DNA of 64,000 bases from Amycolatopsis anabasis (GTDB lineage: Bacteria; Actinomycetota; Actinomycetes; Mycobacteriales; Pseudonocardiaceae): assembly GCF_009765355.1 (NCBI RefSeq), contig NZ_VTHK01000015.1, positions 1-64,000 of the forward strand, written 5' to 3'. Each line of letters opens with the position of its first letter. The first letter of the stretch is position 1. This document shows positions 44,039-51,975 of the stretch, piece by piece. The notes below the pieces were generated by a model, which saw nothing but the letters and a program-made list of their open reading frames with translations, did no database searches and was not told where the DNA came from. The translations under genes and the position numbers were made by a program.

Positions 44039-44791
44039 ATGAAACGCATCGCGGTGGTGGTCGTGCTCGGGGTGGTGGCCGCGCTGATGCCCGCGTCGGC
44101 CGCGGCGGCGACGCAGGTGAAGGTGTTGCAGCTGAACATCTGTCACAGCGGGCTGGCGGGGTGCTTCACCGGGGACCGGGTGATGGCCCGGGCCAAGGAG
44201 GTCATCGGGGAGGCCAAACCGCAGGTCCTGTCGGTCAACGAGGCGTGTTCGGGTGACGTGGAACCGCTGCGGCAGGCGATGGGCGCGGCGAAGACCCGGT
44301 TCGTCGCGGCGCAGCGGAGCGACGGCTCGCCGGTGAAGTGCGAGAACGGGCAGGACTACGGGAACGCCATCCTGGTCGCGGAGGCGCTCGCCGGGACGAC
44401 GGGCGCCAGTGGGCGGTATTCCGCGCAGGACAGCGGGAACGAGAAGCGGGTGTGGGCGTGCCTGTCCGGCGGGAAGGTGACCGCGTGCACCACGCACCTG
44501 TCGGCCAAGGACGGCACGACCGCGCTCGCCCAGTGCGAGGAACTCATGGGCCATGCCGCCGACTACGCGAAGCAGGCGCCCACGGTCGTGTCCGGCGACA
44601 TGAACCTGAAGTACCGGGGCAGCCCGAACGTGCAGGACTGCAACCGCACCGGGTTCTACCGCAAGGGCGACGGCGACCTGCAGCACGTGTTCGCCACGAC
44701 GAGCCTGGGTTTCGTGAGCGGAACCAAGTTCGACATGAAGGGCACCACCGACCACCCCGGCTGGCTGGTCACCACATCGCTGTCGCGGTGA
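44039..44791 (+). CDS. Secreted endonuclease/exonuclease/phosphatase-fold protein
   Basis: The 250-residue protein has a Sec signal peptide (MKRIAVVVVLGVVAALMPAS, cleavage near AAAA at about 24). The mature part shows the EEP (DNase I-like) motifs: Asn in VLQLNICHSG, Glu in SVNEACSGD, His in CTTHLSAKD, GDMNLKYRG, and the final TDHPGWLVT with the catalytic His. Several cysteines suggest disulfides. It could be an extracellular nuclease or a phosphodiesterase. It lies 36 bp before the DUF4157 gene and just behind the small XRE operon. Confidence 0.87.
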   Translation: MKRIAVVVVLGVVAALMPASAAAATQVKVLQLNICHSGLAGCFTGDRVMARAKEVIGEAKPQVLSVNEACSGDVEPLRQAMGAAKTRFVAAQRSDGSPVKCENGQDYGNAILVAEALAGTTGASGRYSAQDSGNEKRVWACLSGGKVTACTTHLSAKDGTTALAQCEELMGHAADYAKQAPTVVSGDMNLKYRGSPNVQDCNRTGFYRKGDGDLQHVFATTSLGFVSGTKFDMKGTTDHPGWLVTTSLSR

Positions 44792-44827
44792 CGCGACGGT
44801 GACGCGGCCCGGGTAGGAAAGACAATC

Positions 44828-46234
44828 GTGGAGCGCAGCAACGCCGAGCCGGTACGTCGGCCGAGAGGCGTCGTGTCCGGCCGCGATTCCAGGACTGTCG
44901 AGCAGGCCCCGCGAAGCCGTGCCGAAACGCCGAGATTCGGTCAGGACTTCAGCCGGGTGCGGGTGCGCCACCAGATCGAGGGCACCTCGGAGGAAGAGGC
45001 TGAGCGAGCTGCCGCGCGGGTGGAGCAGGACGTGACCGAGGCCCAACGCCCCGATTCGGCGCTCGACGGCGTCCGCCTGCACCGCGACCGGCGGGCGGAC
45101 GACCTCACCGCGGCGCTGGGCGCGACCGCCGTCACCGCGGGCCGCAACATCTACTTCTCGGCGGGCGCACCCGGCCTGTCGACCACCGCCGGTCGGCGGC
45201 TGCTCGCCCACGAACTCACCCACGTCGCGCAGCAGCAGCGGTTCGGTCCCAGACTCCAGTTCTTCACCGCCGCGGAAAAGCCGCAGATCGCCCCCAACCT
45301 GGGCGCCATGATGGCGGTCATCGCGGCGATCGTCGCCGCCAGCAGCGACGGTTCCCGGGTCAACATGGACACCCTGGTCCGCCTGGCGGGCGGGCAGACG
45401 GCCATGGCCGCGCTGCCGAAGGCCATCCGTTCGGCCGAGCCGCCAGTCGGCTCCATGCTGAGCCTGCGGTACCTGTTCACCCGGCGGGCCGGGCTGATCG
45501 ACATGCGGCATTTCCTGCAACTCATGTACATCTCCTGGTTCACCAACACCGGTTCCGCCGATATGGCGGCCCGGGGCGCGACCCGTCGCGGCGTCGAACA
45601 CGAGGAGAAGGCCGAGGCCACCTCGCGGTACGCGCCCGAGGACCTGACCTCGAACGCCCTCGGCGCGTTCACCGCGACCCGCCTGGCGGGAATCCCGCAG
45701 CGCGACGATCTCATCGCGACGATCCGGGCGACGCTGGAGCGGAGCGGACCCGTGGACTTCGGCGGGTTGAGCCCCAAGTCGCAAACGGACCTCGTGCAGT
45801 TCTACAGCGCGCGATCGGCCACCGGAGAACCGTTGAACCAGAACCGGACCGCGGTCGCGCTCATCCCGCACATCCCCGAGCTGGCCGGCACCGACCGCTC
45901 GTTCCCGTTCTCCCTCGACGAGGACGATCCGCGCCGCGCCACGATCGGCGGGCCCGCGTTCGATCGCGGTGCGGCGGGCCTGACCGGTGATTCGGAGATC
46001 CGGGAGTTCGTGGACGTTCAGCGCGACGAAGTCATCCAGGCCATCCTCCCCGCGGAAATGGCGCGGCTGGGCACGCGGTTGCTGAGCGGCTGGGTGTCCG
46101 ACGCGGACATCGACGCGTTCGAAAAGCTCTACCGGCTGGCCGGTCCCGCCGGGCGCGAGGCGTTGCGCGCGGTGGCGTCCGCGAACCTGCCGTCCGGCCA
46201 CGGCCAGCGGGCGCGCTTGCGCCGCCTGTCGTAG
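44828..46234 (+). CDS. DUF4157 (eCIS-core) protein with unknown C-terminal domain
   Basis: The 468-residue protein has a basic disordered start, the FGQDFSRVRVR motif near residue 37, and a DUF4157 domain to about residue 140 ending RRLLAHELTHVAQQQ. The HELTH motif is a zinc-metallopeptidase signature. DUF4157 proteins are associated with extracellular contractile injection systems, often as effectors or cargo. No contractile tail genes are in the window. Residues 150-468 form a separate helical domain with a short hydrophobic stretch (MMAVIAAIVAA) and motifs IDMRHFLQLM, GVEHEEKAEA and YAPEDLTSNALGAF, not recognised; it may be the effector part. The start is GTG 44828 behind AGGAAA. No signal peptide is present. 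Confidence 0.85.
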   Translation: MERSNAEPVRRPRGVVSGRDSRTVEQAPRSRAETPRFGQDFSRVRVRHQIEGTSEEEAERAAARVEQDVTEAQRPDSALDGVRLHRDRRADDLTAALGATAVTAGRNIYFSAGAPGLSTTAGRRLLAHELTHVAQQQRFGPRLQFFTAAEKPQIAPNLGAMMAVIAAIVAASSDGSRVNMDTLVRLAGGQTAMAALPKAIRSAEPPVGSMLSLRYLFTRRAGLIDMRHFLQLMYISWFTNTGSADMAARGATRRGVEHEEKAEATSRYAPEDLTSNALGAFTATRLAGIPQRDDLIATIRATLERSGPVDFGGLSPKSQTDLVQFYSARSATGEPLNQNRTAVALIPHIPELAGTDRSFPFSLDEDDPRRATIGGPAFDRGAAGLTGDSEIREFVDVQRDEVIQAILPAEMARLGTRLLSGWVSDADIDAFEKLYRLAGPAGREALRAVASANLPSGHGQRARLRRLS

Positions 46235-46244
46235 GCGCGGTGAG

Positions 46245-46892
46245 TCAGTCCGGGGTGCGTTGCGCCGGAATGAGCAGGGCGGCCAGGCCCTCGACGCGGC
46301 GGGCGATCTCGTCGCGGATCGTGCAGACCCGGTCCAGCGGCTGGTCCGCGGGATCGTCGAGTTCCCAGTTGTAGTAAAGGGTTCCCGGGTACACCGGGCA
46401 CGCGTCGCCGCAGCCCATGGTGACGACGACGTCGGCCGCGCGCACCGCGGCGTCGGTGAGCGGGCGCGGAAACGCGGTGCTCAGGTCGAGGCCGACCTCG
46501 GCCATCGCGGCGACCACCGCGCGGTGCACCGAACCGCGGGGCTCCGAACCCGCCGACCGCACGACCACCTGACCCCGGGCCTGGTGGTCGAGCAGGCAGG
46601 CGGCCATCTGCGAGCGCCCGGCGTTGTGCACGCAGACGAACAGGACCTCCGGCCGCTCGGTGGACAGGAATCCGCGGTTCTTGGCGATCGACGCGAGCTG
46701 GTCGCGCGCGAACCGGACCGTCACTTGCTCGAGGTCGTCGCGGTGGTGCCCGGTTTTCGCCAGCAGGTCACGGCATTCGTCGACGACCTCGCGCACGCTC
46801 TCGAAGGAGAAGCAGTCCGCGAAGAGATCGGCCAGTTCCGCGACCGATCGGTCCAGATCCACCTGTCTGTTCTCGCCCGGGGCATGCGGCAT
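46245..46892 (-). CDS. Arsenate reductase (low-molecular-weight phosphatase fold) with N-terminal helical domain
   Basis: The 215-residue protein has an N-terminal three-helix domain (about 1-75), then a protein-tyrosine-phosphatase-like fold with the P-loop VCVHNAGRSQ (Cys-x5-Arg) near residue 92 and the second redox site VVTMGCGDACPVYPG near 160. This plan is found in actinobacterial arsenate reductases, which reduce arsenate to arsenite using thioredoxin or mycothiol. No arsB/acr3 or ArsR gene is adjacent. ATG 46892 follows GGGAGGAGG. Confidence 0.9.
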   Translation of the reverse strand: MPHAPGENRQVDLDRSVAELADLFADCFSFESVREVVDECRDLLAKTGHHRDDLEQVTVRFARDQLASIAKNRGFLSTERPEVLFVCVHNAGRSQMAACLLDHQARGQVVVRSAGSEPRGSVHRAVVAAMAEVGLDLSTAFPRPLTDAAVRAADVVVTMGCGDACPVYPGTLYYNWELDDPADQPLDRVCTIRDEIARRVEGLAALLIPAQRTPD

Positions 46893-46989
46893 CGCCCAGC
46901 CTCCTCCCGCATCCTCGTAACTGACGAGGGTACCGACTGTGACAGTAATCGGTGGAAAACTGACAATCTTTCGGAGGATGATCGCCTGG

Positions 46990-48543
46990 TTAGAGCAGCG
47001 GCGGGACGTGCGCGTCGATCAGGTGCGGGCCGGGTTCGGCCAGGGCGCGGGAGAACTGCTCGGCCAGTTCCTCGGCGGTCGTCGCCCGGGTCGCGGGAAC
47101 GCCGAGCCCCTCGGAGATCCGCACGAAATCCAGGTCCGGGCCGGACAGATCGAGCAGTTCGTTCGCCTTCGGACCGGAGCCCTCGGCGCCGACGCGCTGC
47201 AATTCCATCCGCAGGATCGCGTAGGCGCGGTTGTTGAGCAGAACCGTGGTGACGTCGAGGTTCTCCCGGGCCTGGGTCCACAGCGCCGAGATCGTGTACA
47301 GCGCGCTGCCGTCGGCCTGCAGGCCGATCACCGGCCGGTCCGGGGCGGCGACGGCCGCGCCGGTGGCGACCGGGAGGCCGTAGCCGATCGCGCCGCCGGT
47401 CAGCGTCAGCACGTCGTGCCGGGGCGCGCCCGCGGTGGCGGCGGGCAGCAGCAGGCCGGACGTGTTGGACTCGTCGGCGATGATCGCGCGCTCGGGCAGC
47501 AGCGCGCCGATCACGTCGACCCAGTTCTGCGGGGTCAGCGGACCGCTCGGCAACGCCGGCCGGGCGGCCTCGGCGAGCTGGGGCTCGGTGTCCGGGGCGA
47601 CCAGCGCGGCGAGGTCCGCCAGGGCGCCCGCCACGTCCTGATCGGCCTCGGCGAGGACGTGCACCTGCGCACCCTCGGGCACCAGATCGCTGGGTTTGCC
47701 GGGGTAGGCGAAGAAGGACACCGGCGCCCGGGTGCCGGCCACGATCACGTGCTTGATGCCGGTGAGCTGGTAGCTGACCTGCTCGGCGAGGTAGCCGAGG
47801 CGCTCGATGTCCGGCAGCCCGGCGCCGCGTTCCAGCCGCGCGGGGAAGGTTTCGACGAACGGTTTGGCGCCGGTCGCGGCCGCGATCCGGCTCGTCGCGC
47901 GCAGCCCGGCCTCACGGCACGCCCGACCGCCGATCAGCAACGCGACGGGCTCACCGGTGCGCAGGATCTCGGCGATCGCCTTGACCGTGGTCTCGCCCAC
48001 CGGTTTCGCGGTCCGCGGCGGGACCGGCGCGCAGGTCTGGCCGCCGTCGCCCCAGGACACGTCCGCGGGCAGGACCAGCGTGGCGACCCGGCCGGGCGCG
48101 TCCTGCGCGGCGGCGACCGCGGCGGCCGCGTCCGCGCCGACGTCGGCGGTGCTCTTCGAATGCCGGACCCAGCCGTTCAGCCAGCCCGCGAGCGCCTCGA
48201 TATCGGATTCCAGCGGCGCGTCGTACCGCTTGTGGTACGTCGCGTGGTCGCCGATCACGTTCACGATCGGGGTGCCCGCGCGGCGGGCGTTGTGCAGGTT
48301 CGCCAGGCCGTTGCCGAGGCCGGGGCCGAGGTGCAGCAGGGTCGCGGCGGGTTTGTCCGCGATGCGCGCGTAACCGTCCGCCGCGCCGGTGACCACGCCC
48401 TCGAACAGGCCGAGCACCCCGCGCATCTCGGGCACGGTGTCCAGGGCGGCCACGAAGTGCATCTCCGAGGTGCCCGGGTTGGCGAAGCACACGTCGACGC
48501 CCGCGTCGACGAGCGTGCGGATCAGGGACTGCGCGCCGTTCAT
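46990..48543 (-). CDS. Acetolactate-synthase-like ThDP enzyme (IlvX-like)
   Basis: The 517-residue thiamine-diphosphate enzyme opens with MNGAQSLIRTLVDAGVDVCF and ANPGTSEMHFVAALD, close to mycobacterial IlvX. The conserved ThDP Glu is in GLFEGVVTGAADGYA. The ThDP-binding stretch reads LQADGSALYTISALWTQ with Ala in place of the first Gly of the usual GDG, then VLLNNRAYAI. Enzymes of this group are related to acetolactate synthase and benzoylformate decarboxylase, but the reaction of IlvX is not well defined. ATG 48543 is preceded by TAGGAG; the stop of the upstream gene forms part of that site, so the two are coupled. A shared role with the flavoprotein is plausible. Confidence 0.9.
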   Translation of the reverse strand: MNGAQSLIRTLVDAGVDVCFANPGTSEMHFVAALDTVPEMRGVLGLFEGVVTGAADGYARIADKPAATLLHLGPGLGNGLANLHNARRAGTPIVNVIGDHATYHKRYDAPLESDIEALAGWLNGWVRHSKSTADVGADAAAAVAAAQDAPGRVATLVLPADVSWGDGGQTCAPVPPRTAKPVGETTVKAIAEILRTGEPVALLIGGRACREAGLRATSRIAAATGAKPFVETFPARLERGAGLPDIERLGYLAEQVSYQLTGIKHVIVAGTRAPVSFFAYPGKPSDLVPEGAQVHVLAEADQDVAGALADLAALVAPDTEPQLAEAARPALPSGPLTPQNWVDVIGALLPERAIIADESNTSGLLLPAATAGAPRHDVLTLTGGAIGYGLPVATGAAVAAPDRPVIGLQADGSALYTISALWTQARENLDVTTVLLNNRAYAILRMELQRVGAEGSGPKANELLDLSGPDLDFVRISEGLGVPATRATTAEELAEQFSRALAEPGPHLIDAHVPPLL

Positions 48544-48550
48544 AGTGCTC

Positions 48551-49939
48551 CTAGTCGAAGAGGACACCGGGATTGAGGATCCCGTGCGGATCGAAGGCCT
48601 GTTTGATCCGGCGCAGCAGCTCGACCTTCACCGGATCCTCCAGCTCGAGGAAGTGGTCCTTTTTGGACTGTCCGATGCCGTGCTCGCCGGAGATCGCGCC
48701 GCCCGCGGCGATGCCGGCGGCGAAGATGTCGTGCAGCAGCTTCCGGCGCTTCGCCGGGTCCTTGCAGAAGATGGCGAGGTGCACGTTGCCGTCGCCGGCG
48801 TGCCCGCAACCGAGCGCGCCGGACTCCGCGGCGGCCGCCAGTTCCCGGGTTTTCGCGAGGAATTCGGGCATCGCGGCGCGCGGCACGACCACGTCGATGA
48901 CGTCGTCGGCGCCGGCGGCCTTGGCCGTCCAGAACGCCTTCTCCCGCGCTTCGATGAGCGAGCGCGCCGAAGGTCCTTCCAGGACGTAGACGTCCACGGC
49001 GCCGAGTTCCCCGAGCAGTTCGCCGAGGCGTTCGACGTCGCCGTCGAGCCGGTCGTGGTCGCGGTTTTCCAGGCCCACCACCAGGTACGCCTGCGCGGTG
49101 TCGCGGATGGCGTCCGGGATGCCGAGGGTGAGCTTCTCGTTGTAGGAGATCGCCGCCATGGTCAGCGTGTCGATGTACTCCAGGATGCTCGGCGCCAGCC
49201 CGCTGGAGAGGATCTTCGGAACGGCCCGCATCACCTGGTCGAGATCGTTGAACGGGGCGAGCACGGTCGCGCCGTGCGCGGGGCGGGGGTAGAGCTTCAC
49301 GATGACCTCGGTGGCCAGTGCGAGGGTGCCCTCCGAACCGATGATCAGCTGGGTGAGGTCGTATCCGGTGGAGATCTTCGCGATCTTCCCGCCGGTGCGG
49401 ATCAGCTCCCCGGACGGCAGCGCGGCCTGCAACCCGAGCACGTTGTGCCGGGTGACGCCGTACTTCACCGCGCGCATGCCCCCGGCGTTGGTGCCCACGT
49501 TGCCGCCGACGCTCGCGCTCAGCTCGCCCGGGTACACCGTGTAGGCCAGGCCCGCGGCGGCGGTCTTCTCGTCCAGTTCGGACAGTGTCACGCCGGGCTG
49601 CACGACTGCCACGTGGTTTTCGGTGTCCACCTCGAGCACCGCGTTCATCCGTTCGAAGGAGACCAGCAGCCCGTCCTCGCGCGGGTTCGCGGCGCCGGAG
49701 AGCCCGCTGCCCGAACCGCGCGCGGTGACCGGGACGCGGTGCTCGGCCGCGGCGGCGAGCAGGGCGGCGACCTCTTCCGCGGTACCGGGTTTGGCCAGGT
49801 AGCGCGGTTTCCGCGGGGACTCGGTCAGCGCCTCGTCGCTGGCGTAGTCCGCGGAGATCTCGTCCCCGGTCAGCAGGTGCTGCTTGCCGACGACCTCGGC
49901 GAACCGCGTCGCTGTGCCGCTCGGGACCTCGTCGCCCAT
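48551..49939 (-). CDS. FAD-linked 2-hydroxyacid oxidase (GlcD-like)
   Basis: The flavoprotein of the glycolate oxidase GlcD/D-lactate dehydrogenase family has about 462 residues. The FAD-binding part carries PRYLAKPGTAEEVAALLAAA and VTARGSGSGLSGAANP, then VGTNAGGMRAVKYGVTRHNV and GYDLTQLIIGSEGTLA. The C-terminal cap has LGCGHAGDGNVHLAI and GEHGIGQSKK. It would oxidise glycolate, D-lactate or a related 2-hydroxyacid to the 2-oxoacid. The iron-sulfur GlcF partner is absent, as in single-chain versions. ATG 49939 is preferred; ATG 49972 has a poorer ribosome binding site. The next gene (ThDP, acting on 2-oxoacids) starts 8 bp after its stop, a sensible functional pairing. Confidence 0.92.
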   Translation of the reverse strand: MGDEVPSGTATRFAEVVGKQHLLTGDEISADYASDEALTESPRKPRYLAKPGTAEEVAALLAAAAEHRVPVTARGSGSGLSGAANPREDGLLVSFERMNAVLEVDTENHVAVVQPGVTLSELDEKTAAAGLAYTVYPGELSASVGGNVGTNAGGMRAVKYGVTRHNVLGLQAALPSGELIRTGGKIAKISTGYDLTQLIIGSEGTLALATEVIVKLYPRPAHGATVLAPFNDLDQVMRAVPKILSSGLAPSILEYIDTLTMAAISYNEKLTLGIPDAIRDTAQAYLVVGLENRDHDRLDGDVERLGELLGELGAVDVYVLEGPSARSLIEAREKAFWTAKAAGADDVIDVVVPRAAMPEFLAKTRELAAAAESGALGCGHAGDGNVHLAIFCKDPAKRRKLLHDIFAAGIAAGGAISGEHGIGQSKKDHFLELEDPVKVELLRRIKQAFDPHGILNPGVLFD

Positions 49940-50040
49940 GACGATGCCACCCGCCCTTTCGTGCCCGCGCATGCCTGTTGTCCGGCAGCGTAGTACGTCT
50001 CGCGGGGGTCCGGCTATGAAGAAGATTCACGTATGGCGCC

Positions 50041-50079
50041 CCGGGGGCCCCGAAAGTGGCGACACTTTCGGGACCCCGG
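50041..50079. terminator. Hairpin after the DUF3830 gene
   Basis: CCCCGAAAGTG (50048-50058) pairs with CACTTTCGGG (50063-50072) around a GCGA loop, and the pairing is extended by G/C runs outside to 50041 and 50079. It lies 10 bp beyond the DUF3830 stop on the minus strand. Confidence 0.68.
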
Positions 50080-50088
50080 GCACCGGGG

Positions 50089-50589
50089 TCATTCGGCGCG
50101 GGCGAAAGAAAGGGTTTCGCCTTCGACGCCGCGCAGCCACAGGTCCTGCGCGGCCGCCGCCATTTCGGCGAGGCCCTCCTCGATCGTGGCGAACACGTTG
50201 CCGGGCACCCAGCCCGCGTCGCCGTTGATCAGCAGGTTGTTGCGGCCGTAGAAGATCGCGAGGTCGGTCGCGCCCTGGTCGGCGTGCGCCTCGCTGCCTT
50301 CCTCGTAGCCGTACGCGGGATTCCCGATCTCCCACGCCTCGAAGCCGAAGTACACGACGTCCCCGGGAATCGGGGTGACGGTGGGGTTCTCCCGGCCGGG
50401 CTTCGGCTCGGCGAACGGCGGCACCAGGGTGTAGACCTCGTTGCGCGCGTACTTGGCGTGGTAGGCGGAACCGCTCTGCGGCAACGCGTCCCAGACGGCC
50501 TGGCACGTGCGCGGCGCTTCGGCCTCGAGCAGCCGGGCGCGGCAGGACACCCCGCGCTTGTCCAGGGTGATGGTGATGTAGCGGGCCAC
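50089..50589 (-). CDS. DUF3830 family protein
   Basis: The 166-residue protein has the DUF3830 sequence pattern throughout: RYITITLDKRGVSCRARLLE, AVWDALPQSGSAYHAKYARN, TPIPGDVVYFGFEAWEIGNP and FYGRNNLLINGDAGWVPGNV. The fold is cyclophilin-like in related structures; no enzymatic activity is established to my knowledge. Such genes recur near amidases, racemase-fold enzymes and 2-hydroxyacid dehydrogenases, all found further right in this window. The ATG at 50589 is 15 bp downstream of the aminotransferase stop, so they form one transcript. Confidence 0.92.
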   Translation of the reverse strand: MARYITITLDKRGVSCRARLLEAEAPRTCQAVWDALPQSGSAYHAKYARNEVYTLVPPFAEPKPGRENPTVTPIPGDVVYFGFEAWEIGNPAYGYEEGSEAHADQGATDLAIFYGRNNLLINGDAGWVPGNVFATIEEGLAEMAAAAQDLWLRGVEGETLSFARAE

Positions 50590-50604
50590 GGTTCTCCTAG
50601 CGGG

Positions 50605-51858
50605 TCACTTGGTCACGGAGGCGACGACGTCGGACCAGATCGCGAGGGCCTCGTCGACCTGCTCCGCGGTCACCACGAGCGGCGGGATCATGCGCACCAC
50701 GTTCATGAACGCGCCGCAGGTGAGCAGCAGCAGGCCGCGTTCGGCGGCCGCGGCCTGCGCGGCCTGCGCGGTGGCGGTGTCCGGTTTCCCGTCGGCCGTG
50801 GTGAACTCCGAGCCGACCAGCAGGCCGAGCCCGCGCACGTCGCCGATCGCCGGGGTCTTGTCGCCGACCAGCCGGGCCCCGTTCAGCAACTGCTCGCCGC
50901 GTTCGGCGGCGTTGGCCACCAGGCCTTCCTCCTGGATCACGTCCAGGGTCGCCACGGCCGCCGCGCAGGACACCGCGTTGCCGCCGTAGGTGCCGCCCTG
51001 CGAACCGGGCCACGCCTTGGCCATCAGTTCCCGCGACGCGGCGATGCCGGACAGCGGGAACCCGCTCGCCAGTCCCTTGGCGATGAGCACCACGTCCGGG
51101 CGCACGGCGAAGTGGTCGTGGCCCCAGAACTTCCCGGTGCGCCCGAACCCGGTCTGGATCTCGTCCAGCACCAGCAGGATCCCGTGCTCGTCGGCGCGTT
51201 CGCGCAGCCCGGCGAGGAATTCGGTGTTGGCCGGGACGTAGCCGCCCTCGCCGAGCACCGGTTCGACGAAGAACGCGGCCGTCTCGTTCGGCGCGCTCAC
51301 CGTGGCGAACAGGTAGTCCAGCTCGCGCAGCGCGAACTTCGTCGCGGTCGGCTCGTCCCAGCCGTAGTGGTAGGCGTACGGGAACGGCGCCACGTGCACC
51401 CCGCCCATCAGCGGCGAGAAGCCCGCGCTGAACCGGGTGCCGGAGGTGGTCATCGACGCGGCGGCGACCGTGCGGCCGTGGAAACCGCCCTGGAACACGA
51501 TGATGTTCGGCCGCCCGCTGGACTGCCGGGCCAGGCGCAGCGCGGCCTCGGCCGCCTCGCTGCCGGAGTTGCTGAAGAACAGCGAGTCCAGCCCGGGCGG
51601 GAGCACGTCGCCGAGCCGTTCGGTCAGGCGCAGCAACGGCTGGTGCATGACGGTCGTGTACTGGCCGTGGATCAGCTTGCCGATCTGTTCCCGCGCGGCC
51701 GCGACGACCCGGGGATGGCAGTGCCCGGTGCTGGTGACCCCGATTCCGGCGGTGAAATCGAGGAACCGGCGACCGTTCGAGTCGAACAGATAGGTCCCCT
51801 CGCCGTGGTCGACGACGACCGGGGTTGCCTGCTTGAGCAGCGGAGAGAGCTGAGCCAT
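50605..51858 (-). CDS. Class III (GABA/ornithine-type) aminotransferase
   Basis: The 417-residue fold-type I PLP aminotransferase carries the class III motifs FFSNSGSEAAEAALRLAR, GGFHGRTVAAASMTTSG, LVLDEIQTGFGRTGKFWGHD and the PLP Lys in LIAKGLASGFPLSG. Such enzymes transfer amino groups from omega positions of GABA, beta-alanine or similar compounds to a 2-oxoacid. The next, divergent gene is a succinate-semialdehyde dehydrogenase, so GABA or a related omega-amino acid is a reasonable substrate. ATG 51858 follows AGGAG. A GntR-type palindrome (51905-51918) lies in the shared promoter. Confidence 0.92.
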   Translation of the reverse strand: MAQLSPLLKQATPVVVDHGEGTYLFDSNGRRFLDFTAGIGVTSTGHCHPRVVAAAREQIGKLIHGQYTTVMHQPLLRLTERLGDVLPPGLDSLFFSNSGSEAAEAALRLARQSSGRPNIIVFQGGFHGRTVAAASMTTSGTRFSAGFSPLMGGVHVAPFPYAYHYGWDEPTATKFALRELDYLFATVSAPNETAAFFVEPVLGEGGYVPANTEFLAGLRERADEHGILLVLDEIQTGFGRTGKFWGHDHFAVRPDVVLIAKGLASGFPLSGIAASRELMAKAWPGSQGGTYGGNAVSCAAAVATLDVIQEEGLVANAAERGEQLLNGARLVGDKTPAIGDVRGLGLLVGSEFTTADGKPDTATAQAAQAAAAERGLLLLTCGAFMNVVRMIPPLVVTAEQVDEALAIWSDVVASVTK

Positions 51859-51904
51859 GGCAGCGTTGCTCCTAACGCACTAGGGTGGGGCGTGCGGCCT
51901 TGTA

Positions 51905-51918
51905 GATTGTCAACAATA
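51905..51918. promoter_or_regulatory. GntR/FCD-type operator, site 1
   Basis: GATTGT-CA-ACAATA, an almost perfect palindrome in the 117-bp gap between divergent aminotransferase and aldehyde dehydrogenase genes. Two copies of the exact palindrome (61530 and 62360) flank the genes next to the GntR regulator. Confidence 0.75.
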
Positions 51919-51975
51919 TGCATAGCATGGCCGCTGGAGCCGCGCAAACAGGTGACTTGACGAGGAGCGCCGGGC

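Noticed and set aside
43300..46900. Prophage or integrative element boundary around the XRE/DUF4157 patch
   Set aside because: No integrase, tRNA, att-like direct repeat or phage structural gene is visible; only codon use hints at transfer.
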